From Welwitschia mirabilis (lineage: Eukaryota; Gnetophyta; Gnetopsida; Welwitschiales): a stretch of DNA of 50,914 nt. A program made the translations under genes and the position numbers. Positions 1 through 13,097 of the stretch are shown here, piece by piece. A model generated the notes under the pieces. It worked only from the letters and a program-made list of their open reading frames with translations. It ran no database searches and was not told the origin of the DNA. The stretch covers positions 240,387,773 through 240,438,686 of the forward strand of contig JBOZIK010000001.1 of NCBI GenBank assembly GCA_051453625.1, in the 5' to 3' direction. Position 1 is the first letter of the stretch. Each line of letters starts with the position of its first letter.

Positions 1-1002
1 TAGTATGATTTCTCTTGTGCTTAGTTTAGTTTAAGTTTACCGTTTATTCTTTTTAAGTCAAGCAATTTAAGAAAGTCCTAACTCATTTAATACTAACTAA
101 AATTTTATGAAATTTTTTGTATAGATCTATAACTATGTTAGAAAGTTAAAAGTTTTAAATTAGTAATTTTTCTAGTTCTAAATTAATTTTTAAAATTTAT
201 TTTATAAAAATATCTCAGAATTTATAAGCGAAAAATCGCAAGCAAAACGTTTCAGTTTTCAGATTTGATAGAGAGCTTTAGTTAAAAATGGAGTATTCCA
301 TGTTGTAGAGAATCGAATAAGCTTTCTAAAAAGTATTTACACATGAAAAACGCCAAGTAGATTAAAAGTTATGGCCATTTTAGTAAAGAGTATTTGTTTA
401 GTAATTTAATAACTTAGGCAGCTTTTATAATTTAAACGTTTGAGCCTATAAAATATAGCTAGGCTATTTAAAACTTAATAAAATTAGTTTTTAGGAATAG
501 TATAATGATTCTAGTTTAAGGAAGTCAAGTCTATTTTATTTTTATGTTTTTAAATAAGTAATTATAATTTTTTAGTTTTAAAGTCTTCTAAAAGGAAAGG
601 AAAATTTGTAATTAATTTTAATAATTATAAAAATTTGTAATTAATTTTAATAATTATAAAAATTATCTAATGGAAGTACAGAATTATTTTAAATATTATT
701 TATGATTTCTAGTTAAGATATGTTTATTTTTCTACCCTTTTTATATATTTTTTATTGAAATTTGGGCTCTTATTCTTTCCTTTCATGCATATACATTAGA
801 GATGTCTACTTAATAATTTTAGAGATGTATTGTCCAATTAATTAGCTTTATTAATATTTCTTTTCTAATAAGGCATGCATATATTTTACCTAGCTCTATT
901 TCTATGAAGCCACTTAGCAATGATTAAGGGGATTTTCAAGTTGGCTTAGTTTCATTAGATGAAGCATGTTTTTACGATAGAAGTTGGATGTATAAATGTG
1001 TC
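1..1002. other. AT-rich non-coding DNA, possibly decayed retrotransposon LTR
   Basis: No reading frame of useful length. The stretch around 240-400, with short CpG-containing words in AT-rich DNA, resembles the interior of plant gypsy LTRs, but this is only an impression. The one clear structure is the 29-bp tandem duplication listed separately. Confidence 0.3.
601..658. repeat. 29-bp perfect tandem duplication
   Basis: The unit at 601-629 (starting AAAATTTGTAATTAATTTTA) is repeated without change at 630-658. Both copies are pure A/T apart from one G each. The identity points to a recent slippage or duplication event. Confidence 0.9.
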
Positions 1003-1928
1003 NNNNNNNNNNNNNNNNNNNNNNNNNNNNNNNNNNNNNNNNNNNNNNNNNNNNNNNNNNNNNNNNNNNNNNNNNNNNNNNNNNNNNNNNNNNNNNNNNN
1101 NNNNNNNNNNNNNNNNNNNNNNNNNNNNNNNNNNNNNNNNNNNNNNNNNNNNNNNNNNNNNNNNNNNNNNNNNNNNNNNNNNNNNNNNNNNNNNNNNNNN
1201 NNNNNNNNNNNNNNNNNNNNNNNNNNNNNNNNNNNNNNNNNNNNNNNNNNNNNNNNNNNNNNNNNNNNNNNNNNNNNNNNNNNNNNNNNNNNNNNNNNNN
1301 NNNNNNNNNNNNNNNNNNNNNNNNNNNNNNNNNNNNNNNNNNNNNNNNNNNNNNNNNNNNNNNNNNNNNNNNNNNNNNNNNNNNNNNNNNNNNNNNNNNN
1401 NNNNNNNNNNNNNNNNNNNNNNNNNNNNNNNNNNNNNNNNNNNNNNNNNNNNNNNNNNNNNNNNNNNNNNNNNNNNNNNNNNNNNNNNNNNNNNNNNNNN
1501 NNNNNNNNNNNNNNNNNNNNNNNNNNNNNNNNNNNNNNNNNNNNNNNNNNNNNNNNNNNNNNNNNNNNNNNNNNNNNNNNNNNNNNNNNNNNNNNNNNNN
1601 NNNNNNNNNNNNNNNNNNNNNNNNNNNNNNNNNNNNNNNNNNNNNNNNNNNNNNNNNNNNNNNNNNNNNNNNNNNNNNNNNNNNNNNNNNNNNNNNNNNN
1701 NNNNNNNNNNNNNNNNNNNNNNNNNNNNNNNNNNNNNNNNNNNNNNNNNNNNNNNNNNNNNNNNNNNNNNNNNNNNNNNNNNNNNNNNNNNNNNNNNNNN
1801 NNNNNNNNNNNNNNNNNNNNNNNNNNNNNNNNNNNNNNNNNNNNNNNNNNNNNNNNNNNNNNNNNNNNNNNNNNNNNNNNNNNNNNNNNNNNNNNNNNNN
1901 NNNNNNNNNNNNNNNNNNNNNNNNNNNN
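1003..1928. other. Assembly gap (926 N)
   Basis: Run of N of a non-round length, so probably a sized gap. Open frames that appear to cross it have no content. Confidence 0.99.
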
Positions 1929-2494
1929 GTATCAAAGGATCATGTTGCACCATCCTGTGATGCTTTAAAGAAGCGGGGGTCACTTGTAAGCATGAATCTA
2001 CCTTACGTACTGCTTCTTACCTGTATTGGGGGTATATCGAGGTGAAGTCTAAACTTATGGAGTTGAGCCCAACCATGTTTGTATAGTTTAGAACATGAAG
2101 TAGAACCAACTCATTTCTGGAGGGTGGCCAGATATTGAGTTAGAATGCTATTAATAAGAGATGAAACCTCCTATTATATTAGTTAGGAACTATCCTAAAA
2201 CTTATCCATTATATGTAATAAAACAAGTTAACATCCTATCAACTTTATACAAGATATTTTTGTCTTGCGAAAACAAAGTTAGAAAAAAATATAGGATATA
2301 ATTTTGACATCGTTATTATATGCAAACCAAAAGGGTCTATAGTTAAGTAATAATTATGTTTGCTAATTATTTTAAATCTTATAATGTGTTAATAAAGTTT
2401 AAATAGGATTTGATCCTAGGTTCCGTTGTGCATGTTAGTTAATAATACTAAAAAAAATTATGGTTAATTAGGGTAATTGAAGTGAGGGTGTTAC
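1929..2494 (-). mobile_element. Possible Tekay/Del-type gypsy LTR end (fragment)
   Basis: The segment ends at 2485-2494 in GGGTGTTACA, which on the minus strand reads TGTAACACCC, the usual start of Tekay/Del-lineage Ty3/gypsy LTRs. The body is AT-rich with scattered GC-richer words (around 1970-2060 and 2100-2140), as in such LTRs. The left part would fall in the gap at 1003-1928 and no second LTR was found. The call rests mainly on the terminal ten bases plus texture. Confidence 0.3.
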
Positions 2495-5400
2495 ATCTCT
2501 ATAGAGTACAACATCATGTACTTAGAAAGTTTAGGAAGAATTATGATTTTAGGTTAAACATATAATTAAGATAAAATAGTTAAAAGTTTGATTATTTTTG
2601 AATGTGTATATGGCTAGGATTATGGCTAGGATGATATGATCCACCTATTCCTTTCCCCACCACCACCCACAAATGGTTAAGTTCCAAAGTATACCATATA
2701 ACATCATGAATTTTATAGATAAAGATCAATGGTTGAATAAGTATTAATTCATGTAAAAGGTCATTATGCTTATTTATAAGGTAGTAGGCTTCTTTTAAGC
2801 TAAAAGAAAGGATCATGAATTAATTATCCTTTCAAGATTATATAGGAATTCACATTATTATGGATATAATTTACTATATGATTATCCATCTCACTTAAAT
2901 ATGTTTCAATACATTTGGAGATTATAAGATTATTAAATGATATAGATTGGCACAAGTCATATATATGTGACTTAAGTTAACCTAGAACTTTGATATCATT
3001 ATGTAATACGCTAATTTAAATTATGATTATTAAGAATGTTTTTGCGATTTAACTATCTAAGAAGCTTAGTAAAACATTAAATAAATAACTACGTATGATT
3101 CATTATGAGATTATTTAAAATGTATGCTTTAGAAAAACAAACATAATTAAACAATACAATTAGTTCTTTTGAAATTAAGCAGAGATGATTTTGATTAACA
3201 AATAAGAAGGATATCATACTTTTTTGTCTATATTTTTGCCTAGTTTACACCATACAAGGGTATGTTATATATGGGTGATGACAAAGAAACTTATTATCAT
3301 ACATATATTATGTAGGTTCAGAATAAATATTGGCCAATATAATAGGACTTTGAAACTCCTATTAATGGCATTCCAACTCAATTTTTTACTACCATCTAGA
3401 TGTAAGTTAAATCTACTTTAGATTCTGAACTAAAAGAAACATTTCTTACCTCGATTCCATAGGCTTGAATGACAGTTTGATACATTACGAGATAGACGAT
3501 ATATAATATATAAGGTCAATGTATGCTTACAAATGACCTTTAATTCCTTAAAGCATCTTAGAACGGTGAAACATAACACTTTGGGATAAAATGCATGGAA
3601 CATTAAGTTGAAGTAAGGCCATACATAAGTAGGACATGAGGTGTAATGAAATCCACCTCCAAAATGGTTTCCTTTTTTTTGTGTGTGTGTAAAATATGAT
3701 ATATAAGGATTATTTTGATTCATCATCATTCAAATAAATATATTTCACACAAATGCATACATACAATCTTATTTAATATGATTATTTAATTGATTATTCA
3801 TTCGAAAAAATAATTGAACAATTCATCATACATATAAAAAAAATGTAATTCCATTTAATCCACTAGAAAACATGTGAATTTGCTAACTCCACAAGACAAT
3901 TTAAAGAAGTTAATTTAACTTTTTTACTCTCACATTTATATTATAATACCTTCAAATCAAGATGGTAATTATAGACTTTTATTTCAAAATAATTTTCTAT
4001 GCATGAAACAAGGCTAACATCTTGTCCATGATTAACTAACATATTTATTATTTCTTAATATGATAGTATGATTAATTAAATAAAATAGAGGAATGAAATA
4101 TACATGCAAATTAAATAGGAATAATAAAATATAATGCTTAGTTAAGTTCATATAACTATAAAATAAATAAATAGAACCAAAATCAAAAGAAGTAATCATA
4201 TTAACCAAACACTCACTTTCAAGGATTTCTATAAATTTGCATTAAAATTAAAATAATTAATAGCAGGCATAATACAAAGGTAGAATTTATAGATGGAAGA
4301 CATTAATAATGGATCAAAATAAAAGAAATGGAAATTGAAATACAATTTTGTTAACTAATCATATAATCAAAACTAGTGCATTAAAAATAGAAAATCTTAC
4401 CTAGCATTTAATAATAAAATCCTTAATAAGAAGTGTTTATCCTATAATGAAATCATCTTAACTACTATCCACTTTATATTCTTAAATTATTAGTGTACAT
4501 TTTTAGATAAATATTTATTGAATTAGTTATTGGTTTGTACGCTTTGAAGGAGATATAGGTAAATCAAATTTTAGAATTAATTACTTATAAATCTAAGAAA
4601 TAAATTATGATAATTTTTCTATAACTATACTCATAATAAGATCTACTAAAGGTTATGCTTTGAAGTGTATAAATTATTAAATTTTGAAGTATCATATAGT
4701 AACATGTTACATTAAAAATATTATAACTCTTAAATTAGCTAGATCTTTTAAGTGGTTGAGGACTATTAGAAAGCTTATTAAACTCTCTAAAATCTATACT
4801 ACTAATATCCCGCTAAAAACAACTTCTATTTAATATTTAGTGAGATGATATTTTTTTAGTTATAGTTCCATTTTACAAAATTTAAACTTTTATTATGTGA
4901 AGAAAATAAGAACCCAAGAATGAATTTCTAACAACTATAATAAAGAAAAGTGATAGTATATAAAAGAGATATCATTACTTAAAAAAATGATGTACAAAAT
5001 CAAGACAAAGGAAGAAAAATCGTTTTTCCTTCTTACAAATAAGCCATAGGATTCCACATAATGGATTTTCTAGCACTAATAAATTTACAAATTTCATAAT
5101 ATAAGCCTAAAGAGAGGATCATGATACATATGTGAGGAAAAATAAAATAGTAAACATTGTTAACATTTAATAATGCAATATAAAACACCGGTACCTAAAC
5201 ATTACAGTGAACTCATTTGTCATTTCACTAATTAATTTCATTTATAGGCCTCATCAACCAAACATGTAAAAAGATCCTTTAAATCTGTCTTTTATCTTGG
5301 TTTAAGCATAATAGGAACAATAATTATAATTAAAAAAATACTTAGTTAAAATATTCAATGTCCTAACAAAGTATGAAAATCAATATTGCACTATAAAATT

Positions 5401-7555
5401 AATTTTCTTAAAGAAAAAGAGATAAAGATATAGACAAATTAAGTAAGAAAAACTACTTGAAATAGTAAATACTTGATGACTCCTATTTTATGGAGAGATG
5501 ATAAATATTTGATGAATGCTTAAGCACTAAGATCCTTAACTCCAAGCTTTAAGCTTTGATCTCTAAGATTTAAGCTCCAAACTTTATCATAAAAAGGAAG
5601 AAGATAAAGATAAAGAGAAAACATTATAGTAGCATCCACTCAGATAAGATGAGTGATTTAATGAGAAAATGAAAGGCTCTATTAAAAATAAATAAAATAT
5701 GAAATGTCATTGAACCAATTGCTTAAAGACCATGCACATAAGTTTACATATAAGTTAATATAATCACATTAAATTAGCTAATATTGAGTGAGATATGATG
5801 TTGCCAAGTTAGATAAGATTGAATGATGTATGACATTAATGTGTTAGAGGATAGGTTAATGGCTTGACTGAATAAAAAAGACATGATGTCTGTAACACAT
5901 GTACCTACCTAAGGTGAGTATTTCTCTTGCTTAATTAGCAAGGTTAATTACATACATCATTTTCTCATGTTATGTCTTCTTAGTCCTTTATGGGATTATA
6001 ATCATATTTAATCAATTTAAAAGATGCATTGAACAATGTGTAATGCACATTTGGAATAAATCTTTTTCTATGCACAAAATTCAAATTTGCCGTGTGTCAT
6101 AATGAGATAAATTTTTTCCAAATTCAATGAATAAAAAAATAAATATTGTATTACTCAAGTCCTTTGTCTAATTTCAAAAAGAATAAAAATTATGATAAAG
6201 TAAAATCTACTTTTTCATCATCCTTGACTTATCGGTAAGAATGCATGTACTTATTCAAATTCTTATTACTTCCAAAAACCATTAAATTTACTAATCAAAA
6301 CCACAACAAATAAAATGTCAAAATTGTGTGTAGCACACTTAATTTTTGTCCAATCTTTTTGGTTAACTATGTTTACCATTATCTTTTACCAAGTCTTTTT
6401 ACTTTGGAGACTTGGATAATGTACATATAAAAATGAGTAAAACAAAAATAACATATACCATTAAATCTAATTGTTTTATGCCTCCTTTTAAATTTTTTAT
6501 TTAATAACTTCACCATGCCGGTCAGATGCTTTTATATAAAACGATGGAATTATTTAATTTTAATAATTTGATAACTTTTATTTATTAATTTCTTTTCTCA
6601 TGACCTATGAAATAATAATTTTCATAAAAATAATTGTTATTATTATCTTTATTAACTATTAGAATTAAAGAATAGCAAAATTAGGTTACATCTTTGGAAA
6701 AAAAGTTAATTGCTCAAAAGATTATTTTTAACACAAATATAATAATACTTAATAAAAATAACATATGTCTTCAACACTTTTTGTTGATAAAAATATAAAG
6801 ACATTCCTCCTTATAAAAAAGAATAATATTTACCATAAAATTCTTAATTAATGAAGGTTTGTTGAAATTAAATACAAAAAGAATTATATAATTCTATAAG
6901 AAATTAAATTATTTAATTCTTAATTACTGAAAGTTCTAAAAAATGTGGATATAAATCTATGTCCTCCATTGTTTTCTTATGGAAAGTATGTCGTAATTGA
7001 AGTTTTCTGTCAATGTTGAATCTTTGTTTAGAATAGGATATGTAATGCAACTATTGTAAATGCTTAAAGAACAAAAATAAAGGAACTCGTCAAGATTGTA
7101 ATTTCTAGTTGACCAATTAAAGTTCCCTTGTTTACACAACTTTGTTTTTTTGTCCTTTAGTTTGTAAATGTACATAAATTCATTTTTCTATTATTTACAT
7201 AAATTATTTTTTCTATATTAACTTGTGCAAAAGGAAAAATATCTTGCATCTAATTAATAATTGAATGAACTATCTAAAACACTTAATGTAATCTCTGATG
7301 AAACTTAGCTACTATGTTATATGGATACACTTAACTAACATGAAAGTCACAAATGACGTAATTATCTACTCTATAAGCATTGCAAAAATCTAGTTACTTT
7401 GTGATGTTGTATGCAAGTGACAAAGTATTCAAATAATTTGCTAAACTAACCACATGATTGAAATATTCATGTTCAAGATCTTGTTAAAAGAAATCTTGGC
7501 AATATCTTTAGTATTATAATGCATTTCACAAACCATCAAAAAATCACCTTCTTAG
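2495..7555. other. AT-rich intergenic DNA, nothing recognised
   Basis: About 5 kb with stops in all frames. The few open stretches of 60-100 codons (for example near 2.6, 3.2, 3.4 and 7.0 kb) show no motif, no protein-like composition and no neighbour that would support them. Around 5510-5580 there is a run of related short words (ctccaagctttaagctt and similar), too irregular to call a repeat. No RNA gene was seen. Confidence 0.6.
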
Positions 7556-8400
7556 AAGTTCCATAAGTGTATGCATCTGTAAAAAATAACTCTAGAAGTT
7601 TTATTAATTGGTCATAACACTTCATAATCTAGAATCTTTATGTTATAGGTATTATCATAGAAAATTAAGTTTATGCAAGATGACAGTTTTAATTATCTTA
7701 TAATCCAAAAGTAATTGATCCACTTGTATAAAATATAGAATTTTAAGTTTTATTTGATATCTTTTATTTGTCTTGTTATTTATCAATTACTTTCTTCGAA
7801 TTACCTTGTTAGCATATCCATAAATAAATGAATATGTTAAAATAACTTTGAAGATTCAGTCTTTTGGGCATTACACTTAATTTGGAAAATTATATTTGTG
7901 TTATTAAGCCTAGCATAGAAAATTAAGTTTGTGTAAAATGATAACTATATTTCTACTTTTATCTTTTGGAAGCAATTATATTAATTGCCAAAATTTTAAT
8001 TATGATATAGACATCATTGTTTGTTTAGCTTAAGTTTAATCAATTACATTCTTTACATCTTATAAGTATGTGTAAATTGTATTGTGAGTTACCTTGGTGA
8101 TACCTCCATAAATGGATGAAGATGTGAAAAATGGCTTTCAATAATTTGGATATATTTGGGTTATAAATCCCAGAACAAAAAATTATGTTTATGAAAAATG
8201 AAGATCGTACTTAATATTATTCAAAAGTAACAAATCCACTTACATAGGTTTCTAGAATTTTTATTGCTACATAAATAAATTCACTTTCTTGCCTTAAGTT
8301 AAAACATAAATAACATACTTTCTTTGAACTATTTAAAGCTATGTGAATTATGTTGTAAAATTTTTGTGTTGAAAAGAAATATTATAATTTAAGGCTAGTT
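7556..8400. repeat. Diverged ~258-bp tandem repeat, about three units
   Basis: The word catagaaaattaag with its context recurs at 7656, 7914 and, altered, at 8171, giving steps of 258 and 257 bp. Each is followed by a similar block: a run like gtttatgcaagatgacag, then a word like gtaattgatccactt, then a caattac/tttctt segment and a gttacctt..ccataaat..atgaa segment. The last segment lies at 7801 and 8089, 288 bp apart, so one unit carries an indel. Units look only roughly two-thirds alike by eye, so the array is old. It is a satellite-like remnant with no coding potential. Confidence 0.65.
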
Positions 8401-10714
8401 ATTGCACTTGTAAGTTTCTTATACTATCATATGAATTAAAACTAAGTATAACTTCGAATATACAAAATAGCTTTTTAACTACTAATGACATGGTAGTCCA
8501 CCTAGTGGGACACTCATCTTCCATTTGAGAGATCATGAATTGAAGGCTTTGGATTATTTGATTGACATATTATAAGGCCTTAAGTGTAATTAAATCACCT
8601 ATTTAGATAATTAACATGTTTATATTATAAAGGTGGAAGAATGGTCACTAATACTATCAAGTTTAGCTTTTTTCTCCCACCAACTACGATGCCCCCATCT
8701 ACACATTAAAAAGAAGGAAAAAAGGAACTATTTATCATTATTATTATTATTACTATTATTATGACATTTGTACAAAGCCTAAAATCTATGAATACTCAAG
8801 TATTATCTAAAACTTCCACTATAGTTGTGTAACATAGTGCTATAACAGTCTAGCACACTACCATAGCTATGTATTATACTACTATAGTAGCATCAAATTG
8901 AAATTTCTATTCAAGTCATGTAAAAATGTTTGTATCTAGACTAAGATATTTCTAAACTTTAAAAAATAAATGTTTACATGAGGTTCTATAGAGGGAAATA
9001 AAAAAACTAAAGGAATTCTTTTTTTAGAAGATGAAGTGATCTAAATTTATGAGCTTCAAAAATAATACATCTTACTCTAAAAGATTAGATCTTACATAAT
9101 ATGGTTAAACAAAAATTTATTCTAACCATGTGAAGCAAGTCAAAAAATATCATATGACTAAATCTTTGACAAACAAGTTCTAGTTAAAGTAAGAGGTATA
9201 TGAATACAAGACAACAAAAGGAACTTTCACGATTAATAAGCTAAATGCTATAAATGAGCTAACTTTTTATTTACTTAGTAATGAAGTAAGGATTGACAAG
9301 ACTCTAATCTAATCAAAATCTTTGTCATAATTATACAAGTCACTTCTAACAAACATATTCTATGGGTAAGAAATCATATATTTAGAGACTATAATAACTA
9401 TGCTTCTTTCAAAGTAAAGAATGAAGTCTCTTGCTACAAAAATTATTAACAAGAGGTGCTTAATGATTGTTTGTTTGTTAATTTCCATTGTTATCTACAT
9501 AGTTTAATATTACCACATATCTAAAGCTTTAAGGTTATGACCTTGTAGGTAGTACTCACATAATAGACATCTATTTTGTAAATTAATCATGTACTGAATA
9601 AAATATTGTTTTTTAAATTTATCTCCTCATGTGTTACTACAACTTTATAAAGATCATATCTTAATATTTTTAAGAGAAAAGGAATTTTATGTTTAATCTA
9701 TTTGCATTTTAATTCTTAATAAATTAAAGAAAAGTCTAAAAATTCAAATGAAAATTATATTTTGAAATGTAATGTTGTCATTTGTATGTTTTAATTTTTT
9801 TCATCCCTTTGTAATTAACTATTTTTACATGGTAAAAGTGTTGAATAACTAGCTCTTTACAATACTAAGATGATCCTACATTTTTTTTTCCTTTAATCCT
9901 TAAGATTATAAGGTTTTTTCAAGAGGAAGCCTTCTACTTTTTAAAATCCTTATAAAGTAGTTGATTAGGAGGCAAGGGAAGAAATTAAAAGTGGAATTTT
10001 TGCATATCTAATAAATTTCTTGTTTTAAAGCGTAAACACTCATATCGTTGATAGTATGCTAGCAAACATAAAATCGTATTTTATTTTCTTCAAAGAGTAA
10101 AAAGGTTTATTGAGGTGTTATCCTTTTTTATTTTCATTGAGAAATCTATCTGAGATGATTTGCTTCCATTAGAATAATCTTATAACATATATACTTTAGT
10201 ATTAGACATAGTTTTTTTAAAGAAAATGCTAGATATAATTAGAGTGAATGGAATGAATGAAGAAACATAAGACTTTTAGAATATTATTTTTCTCACATGA
10301 AGCCTCCACGACATAAAGTTCACCTCAAAAGTCTACATTAGAGATAATAATAAGTGAAAATACAAATGTAACAACCTTGATGATATAAATGTGTAATTGT
10401 TATAGTTTTTTTAAACTAGTGCAATGACATTATCAAAGCTAAATATTTCCATTACCTTTAAACATGATAATAACAATACATAAGATATTTTATGATATGA
10501 TACATTTATAATATTTATGTTAAAAACTAATAAGTGAATGCTAGATGCTAACTTGTCACCCACATAACCATCAACATTAAAAGAACTAATCATGTACATA
10601 TGTAGCTTACACAAATTCCATCTTCGTCTACTAGTTACATATAACAAGCATCATGACACTTAAGAAATTATGTAAAACATTTAATTAAGTATACAAGAGA
10701 TTTGTAAAAATTTT
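8401..10714. other. AT-rich intergenic DNA with a short ATT microsatellite
   Basis: No gene or element recognised. A short (ATT)n tract interrupted by one C lies at about 8736-8762. The 78-codon frame around 10.5 kb has no protein-like features. Confidence 0.6.
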
Positions 10715-10863
10715 TCTTATTATTTTTTCCTATTTTTGAAAAGTAATAGGAATAAGGTAGTTATGGGATTAGATCACTCCTATCTCTTATTATTTTTTCC
10801 TATTTTTGAAAAGTAATAGGAATAAGGTAGTTATGGGATTAAAAAAAGAGATAGGAGTGATCT
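10715..10863. repeat. 57-bp direct repeat with 18-bp perfect inverted arms
   Basis: The 57 bases at 10715-10771 recur exactly at 10785-10841. Independently, 10771-10788 (agatcactcctatctctt) is the exact reverse complement of 10846-10863. The inverted arms therefore enclose nearly all of the second copy. A single-stranded form could fold into an 18-bp stem with a 57-base loop. The segment directly precedes a LINE relic. Confidence 0.9.
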
Positions 10864-10864
10864 A

Positions 10865-12560
10865 AATACCTATAAACGAATTTTGCTCAATAATATTTTT
10901 CCCAAGCTTTTGATAACTCTTTTATGGTTTATGATTGAAAGATAAGTTCAAAAAAGACGATACGTATAATGTTAGAAGCAAGTTTTAGATGATACCATTT
11001 TAGTGTAGGCCACCTCATCACCCTAAAATATCTTATTAATAGACCAAAAGATCCACATGAAAAACTTTTATCCATTTTATCGACTTTCTAAGGCATATGA
11101 TTTTATGAGTAAAAGCAAGTTATAAAGGTATTTGTACAATTTAGAAGCTCCAAAAACTTTGCTATCTATAATCTAAAAACTTTACAAAGAGGTATGTATC
11201 CAACCCAAAGATGGCCATAAAAGTGTTTCATTTCATAGTTTTATTAGTGTGGCATAAAAATGCTATTTCTATCCAGCTTTATTTAGATTATTTATTGATG
11301 AACATAAAAATTGATGTCAACTACATATTTAACTACGATTTGAGATTGTCCTATTAAGCTCTTATTGTATGTTCGTGATGTTGTTGTAATTTCAAACTCA
11401 AAAGATGTATGACAATGAATGCTTGACACTCTTAATGACTTTTCTCAACATTAAAAAATGAAAGCTAATGTACAAAAAACCAAGGTCATGTTCTGTGGCA
11501 AATATAATAATGAATACAATTTTATTATAGAAAATGGACACTTGAATATCATTTCTTCTTCTAAATACCTTGGTCTAGAATGGTCATGCAACTACAAATG
11601 GGACAAATTCATTTCTCATAAAGTCATAAGTGGATTGAAAGACTTGTTTTTCTTGAAAAGAAAATGTAAGAAGGAATCAATTTTAGCTTTATAACTTCAA
11701 AAGAAACTCTATCATGGGATTGTTCAAACAACTATTCTTTATGGGCATGTTATCTAGGGTCCTAGTTTAGTAAATACATATTTGAAAAAATAGAAGAAAT
11801 CCAAAAGTTGTTTTTGTTAGAGGAATTTAAAGTGGAGAAACAAACACAATATGAGATTATGCTACTTGAAGTAGATGTTATGCCCTTATAAGTTGACGAT
11901 ATTTACTAAGCTAAAGCTTACACTTATAACCTTTTTGTAGTCACAATGAAAAAGAGTTATGTTGGTAATCTAAGAGGATTGCACAATGGATTTCTATTGC
12001 TCAATAAATATAATATTGAAAAGCACATTATCTATTGTAATCCTAAATAGGTTCATAAGATTGTACGATGAAAGGTATTTTAAAATATTTGAGACAATAC
12101 AAAAGGAAAGAAAAATGTCCACTTGATACTGTCAGATGAGGTCTATATGTAAAGGCAAACTATTTAACAACTTGTATTCCTCAACATTTGTAGTGCATAA
12201 TTAGCATAGCAAAAAGGGTATCTCATTATTTAAGAGTTGAAACCAGCAAATGGCTCAAGGTTCCTCTAGAAGAATGCACCTATTAAATGTTCAATCAAAA
12301 TATTATCAAAGACGAATACCATATTTTTCTATAATGCCCTACACTTGAGTATATAAGACACAATTGGCACATTACAGTTACCAAATCTAATCGATTTATT
12401 CCAAATTGTATTAAGCACACGTGGTAATTTTGTTAATGATGTTTCGAAATCTTGTAGCATGTACATTTCAACTATCCAATAGTTCTTTAGGGTTGAGAGA
12501 TGTAATAACATTTCAGTTGCAATATTAGTTTCATAAGTGAAACTACATGAAATTATGTTA
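10865..12560 (+). pseudogene. Decayed LINE reverse transcriptase ORF2, non-L1-looking type
   Basis: Stops and frameshifts break it, but the order of a non-LTR reverse transcriptase is readable. Near 11080 is a SKAYD block, the usual FxDFxKAFD with its first Asp changed. Near 11110 comes YLYNLEAPKTLLSII, then an LYKEV block, then PALFRLFIDEH near 11260 (family form GCPLSPTLFxLFIDEL). The catalytic FADD box is YVRD at 11368-11379, so the enzyme is dead. VQKTKVMFCG (near 11470) and KYLGLEW (near 11560) follow. After the RT come a thumb-like segment (QYEIMLLEVDVMPL, about 11850) and a C-terminal stretch with RVETSKWLKVPLEE (about 12230), DEYH and CP..EYIR words. The 'LGAP..LL..I..LY..V' style is not that of the common plant L1 elements. 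Only the C-terminal part of ORF2 is visible. Confidence 0.75.
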
Positions 12561-13097
12561 CACTTTATGGAGAAATCTTATATGTTGTCATGTAAGGCTA
12601 ATGACAAAAACTTGCTTTATTGAATAGGGAGCTCCATTCACTTAAAATTTGTCGTTGTCGAAGTTTTCTTAATTTTAGCTATAACTATTCCTTGGAATCT
12701 TTATATATTTTTTTACCCCTCACATTTTTGCTTCACACTTGCTTTATTGAATAAATTTAAGTTTCATCATGGTTTACAATTATGAAAAGTCATACCTAAT
12801 TTCATCATAGATTTTCATAAAATAATACATGAGAATAACCAATATCAACTACCACTTTCTATGTCTCTTCTTGTCGTAGCTTTTCTATATTTTGCCTCCA
12901 CAAATCCTACCATTTACTTCTACAAATTCTCACCCTATATATGCAACCTTAATTCTAAAGAAAAGAGAAACGCTTCTCTTTGACAATTCATCCCCAAGCC
13001 CAACATTCAATTTACACTCTGAACTCTACATACGTACTACTTTAAAGACGAAACATAACATCTCCGGGTTTCAAAGGAAAGATTGAGGGTCATTCGG
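12561..13097. other. 3' flank of the P450 gene
   Basis: AT-rich sequence downstream of the P450 stop codon on the minus strand. It probably holds the 3' UTR. A minus-strand AATAAA is present at 12743-12748, about 350 bp past the stop, and could be the polyadenylation signal. A small perfect hairpin (aagagaa-acgc-ttctctt) lies at 12963-12980. No coding sequence seen. Confidence 0.4.

Noticed and set aside
955-2045. Four open frames of 326-349 codons on both strands
   Set aside because: They consist almost entirely of N from the gap at 1003-1928; only a few real codons are present at each end.
2592-3729. ORFs of 65-99 codons near 2.6, 3.2 and 3.4 kb
   Set aside because: No motif, no protein-like composition, and the frequency is as expected by chance in a window this long.
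7556-8400. CRISPR-like array
   Set aside because: Units are long and diverged with no short conserved repeat and spacer pattern, and the DNA is plant nuclear.
11458-11694. Small host gene of 78 codons
   Set aside because: The codons are LINE reverse transcriptase (KTKVM and YLGLE blocks) and continue in homologous frames on both sides.
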